Origin: Hymenopus coronatus
Taxonomy: Eukaryota; Arthropoda; Insecta; Mantodea; Hymenopodidae
Direction: 5' to 3'
Length of the DNA: 64,000 nt
NCBI GenBank assembly: GCA_030762935.1
Contig: CM060883.1
Location: 96,980,001-97,044,000 of the forward strand
Each line of letters starts with the position of its first letter. Within the stretch, counting starts at the first letter, position 1. A program made the translations under genes and the position numbers. Below the pieces are notes generated by a model. The model was not told the DNA's origin and did not search any database. It saw only the letters and a list, made by a program, of their open reading frames with translations. Shown here one piece after another: positions 1 through 12,187 of the stretch.

Positions 1-3000
1 AGTCTTGTTTCCTTGCACAGTTTCGGCTGATTGAGATTGCGTATCATAATTATTAACATCGAGTCATGTTCCGTTACACAGTTTCGGCTGATTGAGATTG
101 CGTAGCATAATTATTAACAGCGAGTCTTGTTTCCTTGCACAATTTCGGCTGATTGAGATTGTGTAGCATAATTATTAACAGGGTGTCTTGTTGCATAGTT
201 TCGGCTGATTGAGATTGTGTAGCATAATTATTAACAGCGAGTCTTGTTCCGTTGCACATTTTCGGCTGATTGAGATTGTGTGTCATAATTATTAAGCGCG
301 AGTCTTGTTCCGTTGCACAGTTTCGGCTGATTGAGATTGTGTAGCATAATTATTAAAAGCGAGTCTTGTTCCGTTGCACAGTTTCGGCTGATTGAGATTG
401 TGTTGCATAATTATTAACGGCAAGCCTTGTTGCACAGTTTCGACTGATTGAGATTGCGTAGCATAATTATTAACAGCGAGTCTTGTTTCCTTGTACAATT
501 TCGGCTGATTGAGATTGTGTATTATAATTACTAACAGCGAGTCTTGTTGCACAGCTTCGGCTGATTGAGATTGCGTAGCATAATTATTAACAACGAGTTT
601 TGTTGCACAATTTCAGCTGATTGTGATTGCGTAGCATGATTATTAACATCGAGTTTTGTTGCTCAGTTTCGGCTGATTGAGATTGCGTAGCATAAATATT
701 AACAGCGAGTCTTGTTGCACAGTTTCGGCTGATTGAGATTGTGTAGCATAATTATTAACAGCGAGTCTTGTTGCGCAGTTTCGGCTGAATGAGATTGCGT
801 AGCATATTTATTAACAGCGAGTCTTGTTGCACAGTTTCGGCTGATTGAGATTGTGCAACATAATTATCAACAGCGAGTCTTGTTCTGTTGCACAGTTTCG
901 GCTGATTGAGATTGCTTATCATAATTATTAACAGCGAGGCTTGTTTCCTTGCACAAATTCGGCTGATTGTGATTGTGTAGCATAATTATTAACAGCGAGC
1001 CTTGTTGCACAGTTTGGGCTGATTGAGATTGTGTAGCATAATTATTAAAGGCGAGTCTTGTTCCGTTGCACAGTTAACGCTGACTGAGATTGTGTAGCAT
1101 AATTATTAACAGCGAGTCTTGTTTCCTTGCACAATTTCGGCTGATTGATATTGTGTAGCATAATTATTGACAGCGAGTTTTGTTGCACAGATTCGGCTGA
1201 TTGAGATTGTGTAGCATAATTATTAACAGCGAGTCTTGTTCCGTTGCATCGTTTCGGCTGATTGAGATTGCGTAGCCTAATTATTGACAACGAGTTTTGT
1301 TGCCCAGTTTCGGCTGATTGAGATTGTGTACTATAATTATTAACAGCGAGTCTTGTTCCGCTGCACAGTTTCGGCTGATTGAGATTGTGTAGCATAATTA
1401 TTAACGGCGAGTCTTGTTTCCTTGCCTAATTTCAAATGATTGAGATTACGTAGCATAATTATTAACAGCGAGTTTTCTTTCCTTGCTCAATTTCGGCTGA
1501 TTGAGATTGTGTAGCATAATTATTAACAGCGAGTCTTGTTTCGTTGCAACCTTCGTCTGATTGAGATTGTGTAGCATAATTATTAACAGAGAGTCTTGTT
1601 CCGTTGCACAGTTTCGGCTGATTAAGATTGCGTAGCATAATTATCAACAGCGAGTCTTGTTTCCCTGCACAGTTTCGGCTGATTGAGATTTTGTATCATA
1701 ATTATTAACAGCGAGTCTTGTTGCACAGTTTCGGCTGATTGAGATTGTGTAGCGTAATTACTAACAGCGAGTCTTGTTGCACAGTTCCGGCTGATTGAGA
1801 TTGCGTATCATAATTATTAACAGCGAGTCTCGTTCCGTTGCACAGTTTCGGCTGATTAAGATTGTGTAGCATACATATTATCAGCGAGTCTTGTTTCCTT
1901 GCAGAGTTTCGGCTGATTGAGATTGCGTAGCATAATTACTAACAGCGAGTCTAGTTCCGTTGCACAGTTTCGGCTGATTGAAATTGCGTAGCATAATTAT
2001 TAACAGCGATTCTTGTTTCCTTGCACAGTTTCGGCTGATTGAGATTGTGTATTATAATTATTAACAGCGAGTCTTGTTACACAGCATCGGCTGAATGAGA
2101 TTGTGTATCATAATTATTAACAGCGAGTCTTGTTGCACAGTTTCGGCAGATTGAGGTTGTGTAACATAATTATCAACAGCGAGTCTTGTTCCGTTGCACA
2201 GTTTCGGCTGATTGAGATTGTGTATCATAATTATAAAGAGCGAGTTTTGTTCCTTGCAAACTTTCGGCTAATTGAGATTGTGTATCATAATTATCAACAG
2301 AGAGGTTTGTGCCTTGCACAGTTTCGGCTGATTAAGATTGTGTAGCATAATTATTAACAGCGAGTCTTGTTGCACAGTTTCGGCTGATTGAGATTGTGGA
2401 GCATAATTATTAACAGTGAGTCTTGTTGCGTTGCACAGTTTCGGCTGATTGAGATTGCGTAGCATAATTAATAACAGCGAGTCTTGTTCTGTTGCACAGT
2501 TTCGGCTAATTGAGATTGCTTATCATAATTATTAACAGCGAGTCTTGTTTCCTTGCACAATTTCGGCTGATTGAGATTGTGTAGCATAATTATTAACAGC
2601 AAGTCTTGTTTCCTTGCACAATTTCGGCTGATTGAGATTGTGTAGCATACTTATTAGCAGCGAGTGCTGTTCCGTTGCACAGTTTCGGCAGATTGACTTT
2701 GTGTAGCATAAATACTAACAGCGAGTCTTGTTCCGTTGCACAGTTTCGGCTGATTGATATTGTGTAGCATAATTATTAACAGCGAATTTTGTTCCGTTAC
2801 ACAGTTTCAGCTGATTGAGGTTGTGTAGCATAGTTATTATAAGCGAGTCCTGTTCCGTTGCACAGCTTCGGCTGATTGAGATTGTGTAGCATAATTATTA
2901 ACAGCGAGTCTTGTTTCCTTGCACAGTATTGGCTGATTGAGATTGTGTATCATAATTATTAACAGCTATTTTTTTTGCACAGTTTCGGCTGATTGAGGTT

Positions 3001-4557
3001 GTGTAGCATAATTATTAACTGCGAGTCTTGTTGCACAGTTTCGGCTGATTGAGAATGTGTAGCATAATTATTAACAGCGAGTCTTGTTGTACAGTTTGGA
3101 CTGATTGAGATTGCGTAGCATTATTATTAACAGCGAGTTTTGTTGCACAGTTTAGGTTGATTGAGATTGTGTAGCATAATTATTAACAGCGAATCTTGTT
3201 GCACAGTTTCGGCTGATTGAGACTGTGTAGCATGATTATTAACAGCGAGTCTTGTTGCACAGTTTCGCCTAAGTGAGATTGTGTAGCATAATTATTAAAA
3301 GCGAGTCTTGTTCCGTTGCCCAGTTTCGGCTGATTGAGATTGCGTAGCATAATTATTAACAGTGAGTCTTGTTCCGTTGCACAGTTAGGGCTGATTGAGA
3401 TTGCGTATCATAATTATTAACAGCGAGTCTTGTTCCGTTGCACCGTTTCGGCTGATTGAGATTGTGTAGCATAATTATTAACAGCCAGTCTTGTTTCCTT
3501 CCACAATTTCGACTGATTGAGATTGTGTAGCATAATTATAACAGCGAGTCTTGTTGCACAGTTTCGGCTGATTGAGATTGTGTAGCATAATTATTAACAG
3601 CGAGTCTTGTTTCCTTGCACAATTTCAGCTGATTGAGTTTGCGTAGCATAATTATTAACAGCGAGTCTTGTTGCACAGTTTGGGCTGATAGAGGTTGTGT
3701 AGCATAATTATTAAAGGCGAGTCTTGTTCCGTTGCACAGTTTCGGCTGATTGAGATTGCGTAGCATAATTATTAACAGCGAGTCTTGTTCCGGTGCACAG
3801 TTTCGGCTGATTGAGATTGTGTAGTATAATTATTAACAGCGAGTCTTGTTTCCTTGCACAATTTCAGCTGATTCATATTGTGTAGCAAAATTATTAACAG
3901 CGAGTTTTCCTTCCTAGCTCAATTTCGGCTGATTGAGATTGTGTAGCATAATTATTAACAGCGAGTCTTGTTCCGTTCACATTTTCGGCTGATTGAGATT
4001 GTGCAGCATAAATATTAACAGCGAGTATTGTTCCGTTGCACACTTCCGTCTCATTGAGATTGTGTAGCATAATTATTAACAGCGAGTTTTCTTTCCTAGC
4101 TCAATTTCGGCTGATTGAGATTGTGCAGCATAATTATTAACAGCGAGTCTTGTTCCGTTGCACACTTTCGTCTGATTGAGATTGTGTAGCATATATATTA
4201 ACATAAAGTCTTGTTCCGTTGCACATTTTCGGCTGATTGAGATTGCGTAGCATAATTATTAACAGCGAGTCTTGTTCCGTTGCACAGTTTCGGCTGATTG
4301 AGATTGTGTATCATAATTATTAACAGCGAGTCTTGTTGCACAGTTTCGGCTGATTGAGATTGCGCAACATAGTTATTAACAGCGAGTCTTGTTTCCTTGC
4401 ACAGTTTCGGCTGATTGAGATTGTGTATCATAATTATTAACAGCGGGTCTAGTTGCACAGTTTCTGCTGATTGAGATTGTGTATCATAATTATTAACAGC
4501 GAGTCTTGTTGCACAGTTGCGGCTGATTTAGATTGCGTAGCATAATTATTAACAGCG
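1..4557. repeat. Family 1 HOR, copy 1 (internally deleted)
   Basis: Base 1 aligns with 4,558, and both continue with the same ordered series of variants (a monomer with GAGTCATGTTCCGTTACAC, then a GGGTGTCTTGTTGCATAG monomer). Compared with copy 2 it lacks 173 bp (three monomers, 61+56+56) at about 2,370 and 426 bp (seven monomers, 6x61+60) between the CAGTTAGGG monomer at 3,381 and the CACCGTTTCGG monomer at 3,441. It carries one extra 56-bp monomer near 1,000. Family markers are the CAGTATTGG monomer followed by T8 (2,969-2,976) and the TTAGGGCTG monomer. The true left edge of this copy cannot be known. Confidence 0.93.
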
Positions 4558-7500
4558 AGTCTTGTTTCCTTGCACAGTTTCGGCTGATTGAGATTGCGTA
4601 TCATAATTATTAACATCGAGTCATGTTCCGTTACACAGTTTCGGCTGATTGAGATTGCGTAGCATAATTATTAACAGCGAGTCTTGTTTCCTTGCACAAT
4701 TTCGGCTGATTGAGATTGTGTAGCATAATTATTAACAGGGTGTCTTGTTGCATAGTTTCGGCTGATTGAGATTGTGTAGCATAATTATTAACAGCGAGTC
4801 TTGTTCCGTTGCACATTTTCGGCTGATTGAGATTGTGTAGCATAATTTTAACAGCCAGTCTTGTTGCATAGTTTCGGCTGATTGAGATTGTGTAGCATAA
4901 TTATTAAAAGCGAGTCTTGTTCCGTTGCACAGTTTCGGCTGATTGAGATTGTGTTGCATAATTATTAACGGCAAGCCTTGTTGCACAGTTTCGACTGATT
5001 GAGATTGCGTAGCATAATTATTAACAGCGAGTCTTGTTTCCTTGTACAATTTCGGCTGATTGAGATTGTGTATTATAATTACTAACAGCGAGTCTTGTTG
5101 CACAGTTTCGGCTGATTGAGATTGCGTAACATAATTATTAACAACGAGTTTTGTTGCACAATTTCAGCTGATTGTGATTGCGTAGCATGATTATTAACAT
5201 CGAGTTTTGTTGCTCAGTTTCGGCTGATTGAGATTGCGTAGCATAAATATTAACAGCCAGTCTTGTTGCACAGTTTCGGCTGATTGAGATTGTGTAGCAT
5301 AATTATTAACAGCGAGTCTTGTTGCGCAGTTTCGGCTGATTGAGATTGCGTAGCATATTTATTAACAGCGAGTCTTGTTGCATAGTTTCGGCTGATTGAG
5401 ATTGTGTATCATAATTATCAACAGCGAGTCTTGTTCTGTTGCACAGTTTCGGCTGATTGAGATTGCTTATTATAATTATTAACAGCGAGGCTTGTTTCCT
5501 TGCACAATTTCGGCTGATTGTGATTGTGTAGCATAATTATTAAAGGCGAGTCTTGTTCCGTTGCACAGTTTCGGCTGACTGAGATTGTGTAGCATAATTA
5601 TTAACAGCGAGTCTTGTTTCCTTGCACAATTTCGGCTGATTGATATTGTGTAGCATAATTATTGACAGCGAGTTTTGTTGCACAGATTCGGCTGATTGAG
5701 ATTGTGTAGCATAATTATTAACAGCGAGTCTTGTTCCGTTGCATCGTTTCGGCTGATTGAGATTGCGTAGCCTAATTATTGACAACGAGTTTTGTTGCCC
5801 AGTTTCGGCTGATTGAGATTGTGTACTATAATTATTAACAGCGAGTCTTGTTCCGCTGCACAGTTTCGGCTGATTGAGATTGTGTAGCATAATTATTAAC
5901 GGCGAGTCTTGTTTCCTTGCCTAATTTCAAATGATTGAGATTACTTAGCATAATTATTAACAGCGAGTTTTCTTTCCTTGCTCAATTTCGGCTGATTGAG
6001 ATTGTGTAGCATAATTATTAACAGCAAGTCTTGTTTCGTTGCAACCTTCGTCTGATTGAGATTGTGTAGCATAATTATTAACAGAGAGTCTTGTTCCGTT
6101 GCACAGTTTCGGCTGATTAAGATTGCGTAGCATAATTATCAACAGCGAGTCTTGTTTCCCTGCACAGTTTCGGCTGATTGAGATTTTGTATCATAATTAT
6201 TAACAGCGAGTCTTGTTGCACATTTTCGGCTGATTGAGATTGTGTAGCGTAATTATTAACAGCGAGTCTTGTTGCACAGTTCCGGCTGATTGAGATTGCG
6301 TATCATAATTATTAACAGTGAGTCTTGTTGCACAGTTTCGGCAGATTGAGGTTGTGTAACATAATTATCAACAGCGAGTCTTGTTCCGTTGCACAGTTTC
6401 GGCTGATTAAGATTGTGTAGCATACATATTATCAGCGAGTCTTGTTTCCTTGCAGAGTTTCGGCTGATTGAGATTGCGTAGCATAATTACTAACAGCGAG
6501 TCTAGTTCCGTTGCACAGTTTCGGCTGATTGAAATTGCGTAGCATAATTATTAACAGCGATTCTTGTTTCCTTGCACAGTTTCGGCTGATTGAGATTGTG
6601 TATTATAATTATTAACAGCGAGTCTTGTTCCGTTGCACAGTTTCGGCTGATTGAGATTGTGTATCATAATTATTAACAGCGAGTCTTGATGCACAGTTTC
6701 GGCAGATTGAGGTTGTGTAACATAATTATCAACAGCGAGTCTTGTTCCGTTGCACAGTTTCGGCTGATTGAGATTGTGTATCATAATTATAAAGAGCGAG
6801 TTTTCTTCCTTGCAAACTTTCGGCTAATTGAGATTGTGTATCATAATTATTAACAGAGAGGTTTGTGCCTTGCACAGTTTCGGCTGATTAAGATTGTGTA
6901 GCATAATTATTAACAGCGAGTCTTGTTGCACAGTTTCGGCTGATTGAGATTGCGTAGCATAATTATTAACAGCGAGTCTTGTTTCCTTGCACAGTTTCGG
7001 CTGATTGAGATTGTGTATCATAATTATTAACAGCGAGTCTTGTTGCACAGTTTCGGCTGATTGAGTTTGTGTAGCATAATTATTAACAGCGAGTCTTGTT
7101 GCACAGTTTCGGCTGATTGAGATTGTGGAGCATAATTATTAACAGTGAGTCTTGTTCCGTTGCACAGTTTCGGCTGATTGAGATTGCGTAGCATAATCAA
7201 TAACAGCGAGTCTTGTTCTGTTGCACAGTTTCGGCTAATTGAGATTGCTTATCATAATTATTAACAGCGAGTCTTGTTTCCTTGCACAATTTCGGCTGAT
7301 TGAGATTGTGTAGCATAATTATTAACAGCCAGCCTTGTTTCCTTGCACAATTTCGGCTGATTGAGATTGTGTAGCATACTTATTAGCAGCGAGTGCTGTT
7401 CCGTTGCACAGTTTCGGCAGATCGACTTTGTGTAGCATAAATATTAACAACGAGTCTTGTTCCGTTGCACAGTTTCGGCTGATTGATATTGTGTAGCATA

Positions 7501-9713
7501 ATTATTAGCAGCGAGTTTTGTTCCGTTACACAGTTTCAGCTGATTGAGATTGTTTAGCATAGTTATTAACAGCGAGTCTTGTTCCGTTGCACAGCTTCGG
7601 CTGATTGAGATTGTGTAGCATAATTATTAACAGCGAGTCTTGTTTCCTTGCACAGTATTGGCTGATTGAGATTGTGTATCATAATTATTAACAGCTATTT
7701 TTTTTGCACAGTTTCGGCTGATTGAGGTTGTGTAGCATAATTATTAACTGCGAGTCTTGTTGCACAGTTTCGGCTGATTGAGAATGTGTAGCATAATTAT
7801 TAACAGCGAGTCTTGTTGTACAGTTTGGACTGATTGAGATTGCGTAGCATTATTATTAACAGCGAGTTTTGTTGCACAGTTTAGGTTGATTGAGATTGTG
7901 TAGCATAGTTATTAACAGCGAATCTTGTTGCACAGTTTCGGCTGATTGAGACTGTGTAGCATGATTATTAACAGCGAGTCTTGTTGCACAGTTTCGCCTA
8001 AGTGAGATTGTGTAGCATAATTATTAAAAGCGAGTCTTGTTCCGTTGCCCAGTTTCGGCTGATTGAGATTGCGTAGCATAATTATTAACAGTGAGTCTTG
8101 TTCCGTTGCACAGTTAGGGCTGATAGAGATTGCGTATCATAATTATTATCAGCGAGACTTGTTCCGTTGCACAGTTTCGGCTGATTGAGATTGTGTAGCA
8201 TACATATTAACAGCGAGTTTTGTTATCTTACAGAATTTCGGCTGATTGAGATTGTTTAGCATAATTATTAACAGCGAGTCTTGTTTCCTTGCACAGTTTC
8301 GGCTGATTGAGATAACGTATCATAATTATTAACATCGAGTCATGTTCCGTTGCACAGTTTCGGCTCACTGAGATGGCGTATCATAATTATTAACAGCGAG
8401 TCTTTTTCCGTTGCACAGTTTCGGCCGATTGAGATTGTGTAGCATAATTATCAAAGCCAGTCTTGTTTCCTTCCACAATTTCGGCTGGTTGAGATTGTGT
8501 ATGATAATTATTAACATCGAGTCTTGTTCCGTTGCACAGTTTTGGCTGATTGAGATTGCGTATCATAATTATTAACAGCGAGTCTTGTTCCGTTGCACCG
8601 TTTCGGCTGATTGAGATTGTGTAGCATAATTATTAACAGCCAGTCTTGTTTCCTTCCACAATTTCGACTGATTGAGATTGTGTAGCATAATTATTAACAG
8701 CGAGTCTTGTTGCACAGTTTCGGCTGATTGAGATTGTGTAGCATAATTATTAACAGCGAGTCTTGTTTCCTTGCACAATTTCAGCTGATTGAGGTTGCGT
8801 AGCATAATTATTAACAGCGAGTCTTGTTGCAAAGTTTGGGCTGATAGACGTTGTGTAGCATAATTATTAAAGGCGAGTCTTGTTCCGTTGCACAGTTTCG
8901 GCTGATTGAGATTGCGTAACATAATTATTAACAGCGAGTCTTGTTCCGGTGCACAGTTTCGGCTGATTGAGATTGTGTAGTATAATTATTAACAGCGAGT
9001 CTTGTTTCCTTGCACAATTTCAGCTGATTCATATTGTGTAGCAAAATTATTAACAGCGAGTTTTCCTTCCTAGCTCAATTTCGGCTGATTGAGATTGTGT
9101 AGCATAATTATTAACAGCGAGTCTTGTTCCGTTCACATTTTCGGCTGATTGAGATTGTGCAGCATAAATATTAACAGCGAGTATTGTTCCGTTGCACACT
9201 TCCGTCTGATTGAGATTGTGTAGCATAATTATTAACAGCGAGTTTTCTTTCCTAGCTCAATTTCGGCTGATTGAGATTGTGCAGCATAATTATTAACAGC
9301 GAGTCTTGTTCCGTTGCACACTTTCGTCTGATTGAGATTGTGTAGCATATATATTAACAGCAAGTCTTGTTCCGTTGCACATTTTCGGCTGATTGAGATT
9401 GCGTAGCATAATTATTAACAGCGAGTCTTGTTCCGTTGCACAGTTTCGGCTGATTGAGATTGTGTATCATAATTATTAACAGCGAGTCTTGTTGCACAGT
9501 TTCGGCTGATTGAGATTGCGCAACATAGTTATTAACAGCGAGTCTTGTTTCCTTGCACAGTTTCGGCTGATTGAGATTGTGTATCATAATTATTAACAGC
9601 GGGTCTAGTTGCACAGTTTCTGCTGATTGAGATTGTGTATCATAATTATTAACAGCGAGTCTTGTTGCACAGTTGCGGCTGATTTAGATTGCGTAGCATA
9701 ATTATTAACAGCG
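4558..9713. repeat. Family 1 HOR, copy 2 (full 5,156-bp unit)
   Basis: This is the only complete family 1 unit in the window, about 87 monomers long. Its start aligns with base 1 and with 9,714. The right-hand part (about 8,570-9,713) matches copy 1 at 3,415-4,557 with an offset of about 5,156. Characteristic variants are the CAGTATTGG monomer followed by T8 at 7,698-7,705, the CAGTTAGGG monomer at about 8,110 and the TTATCTTACAGAATTTCGG monomer at about 8,221. The unit length equals a whole number of monomers, as expected if it spreads by unequal exchange. Confidence 0.93.
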
Positions 9714-11558
9714 AGTCTTGTTTCCTTGCACAGTTTCGGCTGATTGAGATTGCGTATCATAATTATTAACATCGAGTCATGTTCCGTTACACAGTTTCGG
9801 CTGATTGAGATTGCGTAGCATAATTATTAACAGCGAGTCTTGTTTCCTTGCACAATTTCGGCTGATTGAGATTGTGTAGCATAATTATTAACAGGGTGTC
9901 TTGTTGCATAGTTTCGGCTGATTGAGATTGTGTAGCATAATTATTAACAGCGAGTCTTGTTCCGTTGCACATTTTCGGCTGATTGAGATTGTGTAGCATA
10001 ATTTTAACAGCCAGTCTTGTTGCATAGTTTCGGCTGATTGAGATTGTGTAGCATAATTATTAAAAGCGAGTCTTGTTCCGTTGCACAGTTTCGGCTGATT
10101 GAGATTGTGTTGCATAATTATTAACGGCAAGCCTTGTTGCACAGTTTCGACTGATTGAGATTGCGTAGCATAATTATTAACAGCGAGTCTTGTTTCCTTG
10201 TACAATTTCGGCTGATTGAGATTGTGTATTATAATTACTAACAGCGAGTCTTTTTGCACAGTTTCGGCTGATTGAGATTGCGTAACATAATTATTAACAA
10301 CGAGTTTTGTTGCACAATTTCAGCTGATTGTGATTGCGTAGCATGATTATTAACATCGAGTTTTGTTGCTCAGTTTCGGCTGATTGAGATTGCGTAGCAT
10401 AAATATTAACAGCCAGTCTTGTTGCACAGTTTCGGCTGATTGAGATTGTGTAGCATAATTATTAACAGCGAGTCTTGTTGCGCAGTTTCGGCTGATTGAG
10501 ATTGCGTAGCATATTTATTAACAGCGAGTCTTGTTGCATAGTTTCGGCTGATTGAGATTGTGTATCATAATTATCAACAGCGAGTCTTGTTCTGTTGCAC
10601 AGTTTCGGCTGATTGAGATTGCTTATTATAATTATTAACAGCGAGGCTTGTTTCCTTGCACAATTTCGGCTGATTGTGATTGTGTAGCATAATTATTAAA
10701 GGCGAGTCTTGTTCCGTTGCACAGTTTCGGCTGACTGAGATTGTGTAGCATAATTATTAACAGCGAGTCTTGTTTCCTTGCACAATTTCGGCTGATTGAT
10801 ATTGTGTAGCATAATTATTGACAGCGAGTTTTGTTGCACAGATTCGGCTGATTGAGATTGTGTAGCATAATTATTAACAGCGAGTCTTGTTCCGTTGCAT
10901 CGTTTCGGCTGATTGAGATTGCGTAGCCTAATTATTGACAACGAGTTTTGTTGCCCAGTTTCGGCTGATTGAGATTGTGTACTATAATTATTAACAGCGA
11001 GTCTTGTTCCGCTGCACAGTTTCGGCTGATTGAGATTGTGTAGCATAATTATTAACGGCGAGTCTTGTTTCCTTGCCTAATTTCAAATGATTGAGATTAC
11101 TTAGCATAATTATTAACAGCGAGTTTTCTTTCCTTGCTCAATTTCGGCTGATTGAGATTGTGTAGCATAATTATTAACAGCAAGTCTTGTTTCGTTGCAA
11201 CCTTCGTCTGATTGAGATTGTGTAGCATAATTATTAACAGAGAGTCTTGTTCCGTTGCACAGTTTCGGCTGATTAAGATTGCGTAGCATAATTATCAACA
11301 GCGAGTCTTGTTTCCCTGCACAGTTTCGGCTGATTGAGATTTTGTATCATAATTATTAACAGCGAGTCTTGTTGCACATTTTCGGCTGATTGAGATTGTG
11401 TAGCGTAATTATTAACAGCGAGTCTTGTTGCACAGTTCCGGCTGATTGAGATTGCGTATCATAATTATTAACAGTGAGTCTTGTTGCACAGTTTCGGCAG
11501 ATTGAGGTTGTGTAACATAATTATCAACAGCGAGTCTTGTTCCGTTGCACAGTTTCGG
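9714..11558. repeat. Family 1 HOR, copy 3 (truncated)
   Basis: It follows copy 2 at a constant offset of 5,156 bp with very few differences, for example GTCTTTTTGC at about 10,249 against GTCTTGTTGC in copy 2. It stops matching inside a monomer at about 11,558. There copy 2 continues as GATTAAGATTGTG while this copy continues as GATTGAGATTGCGTGGC, a family 2 variant. About two thirds of the unit is missing. The switch falls inside a shared block, so the monomer phase is preserved. Confidence 0.92.
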
Positions 11559-12187
11559 CTGATTGAGATTGCGTGGCATAATTATTAACAGCGAGTTTTG
11601 TTCCGTTGCACAGTTTCGGCTGATTGAGATTGCGTAGCATAATCATTAACATCGATTCTTGTTCCGTTGCTCGGTTTCAGCAGATTGAGATTGTGTAGCA
11701 TAATTATTAACAGCGAGTCTTGTTCCGTTGCACAATTTCGGCTGATTGAGATTGCTTAGCATAGTTATTAACAGCGAGTCTTATTCCGTTGCAGAATTTC
11801 GGCTGATTGAGATTGTGTAGCATGATTATTAACAGCGAGTCTTGTTCCGTTGCACAGTTTCGGCTGATTGAGATTGTGTATCATAATTATTAACAGCGAG
11901 TCTTGTTGCACATTTTCTGATGATTGAGATTGTGTAACATAAATATTAACAGCGGGTGTTATTCCGCTGCGGCTGATTGAGATTGTGTATCATAATTATT
12001 AACAGCGAGTGTTGTTGCACAGTTTCGGCTGATTGAGATTGTGTATCATATTTTTTAACAGCGAGTCTTGTTCCGTTGCACAGTTTCGGCTGATTGAGAT
12101 TGTGTATCATAATTATTAACAGCGAGTCTTGTTGCACAGTTTCTGCTGATTGAGATTGTGTATCATAATTATTAACAGCGAGTCTTG
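11559..12187. repeat. Mosaic zone: family 2 patch
   Basis: This patch of about 630 bp aligns with 20,708-21,336 at a constant offset of 9,149. Shared rare variants are GCGTGGCATAATTATT, the ATCGATTCTTG monomer with GGTTTCAGCAG, and the contracted ATTCCGCTGCGGCTG monomer at about 11,970. A related copy also lies at about 14,740-15,280. It ends where 12,188 continues with GCACAGTTTCGG but 21,337 continues with TTTCCTTGCAAAGTTACGG. Confidence 0.88.

Noticed and set aside
1045..1395. Minus-strand open frame of 116 codons (with near copies at 5,540-5,890 and 10,696-11,046), which could be called a protein gene with a 39-residue repeat
   Set aside because: It is only translated satellite. It begins and ends at arbitrary monomers, gains or loses stops by single substitutions between HOR copies, and has no upstream signals or non-repeat part.
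2130..2345. Plus-strand open frame of 71 codons
   Set aside because: Plus-strand monomers carry several stops (TGA, TAG, TAA). This frame survives by local substitutions and encodes only the repeat.
3381..3390. Telomere-like TTAGGG in the monomers at 3,381 and 8,110
   Set aside because: It is a single isolated hexamer created by a point variant of TTTCGG and is not tandem.
4732..5103. Longest minus-strand frame, 123 codons (also 9,888-10,259)
   Set aside because: Its length comes from alternating 61- and 56-bp monomers that avoid the TAATAA stop. It overlaps another open frame of the same repeat in a different phase.
11960..11985. Possible insertion footprint at the contracted ATTCCGCTGCGGCTG monomer (also about 15,075 and 21,112)
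   Set aside because: It is an internal deletion of part of a monomer, inherited by all three copies. There is no target-site duplication or foreign sequence.
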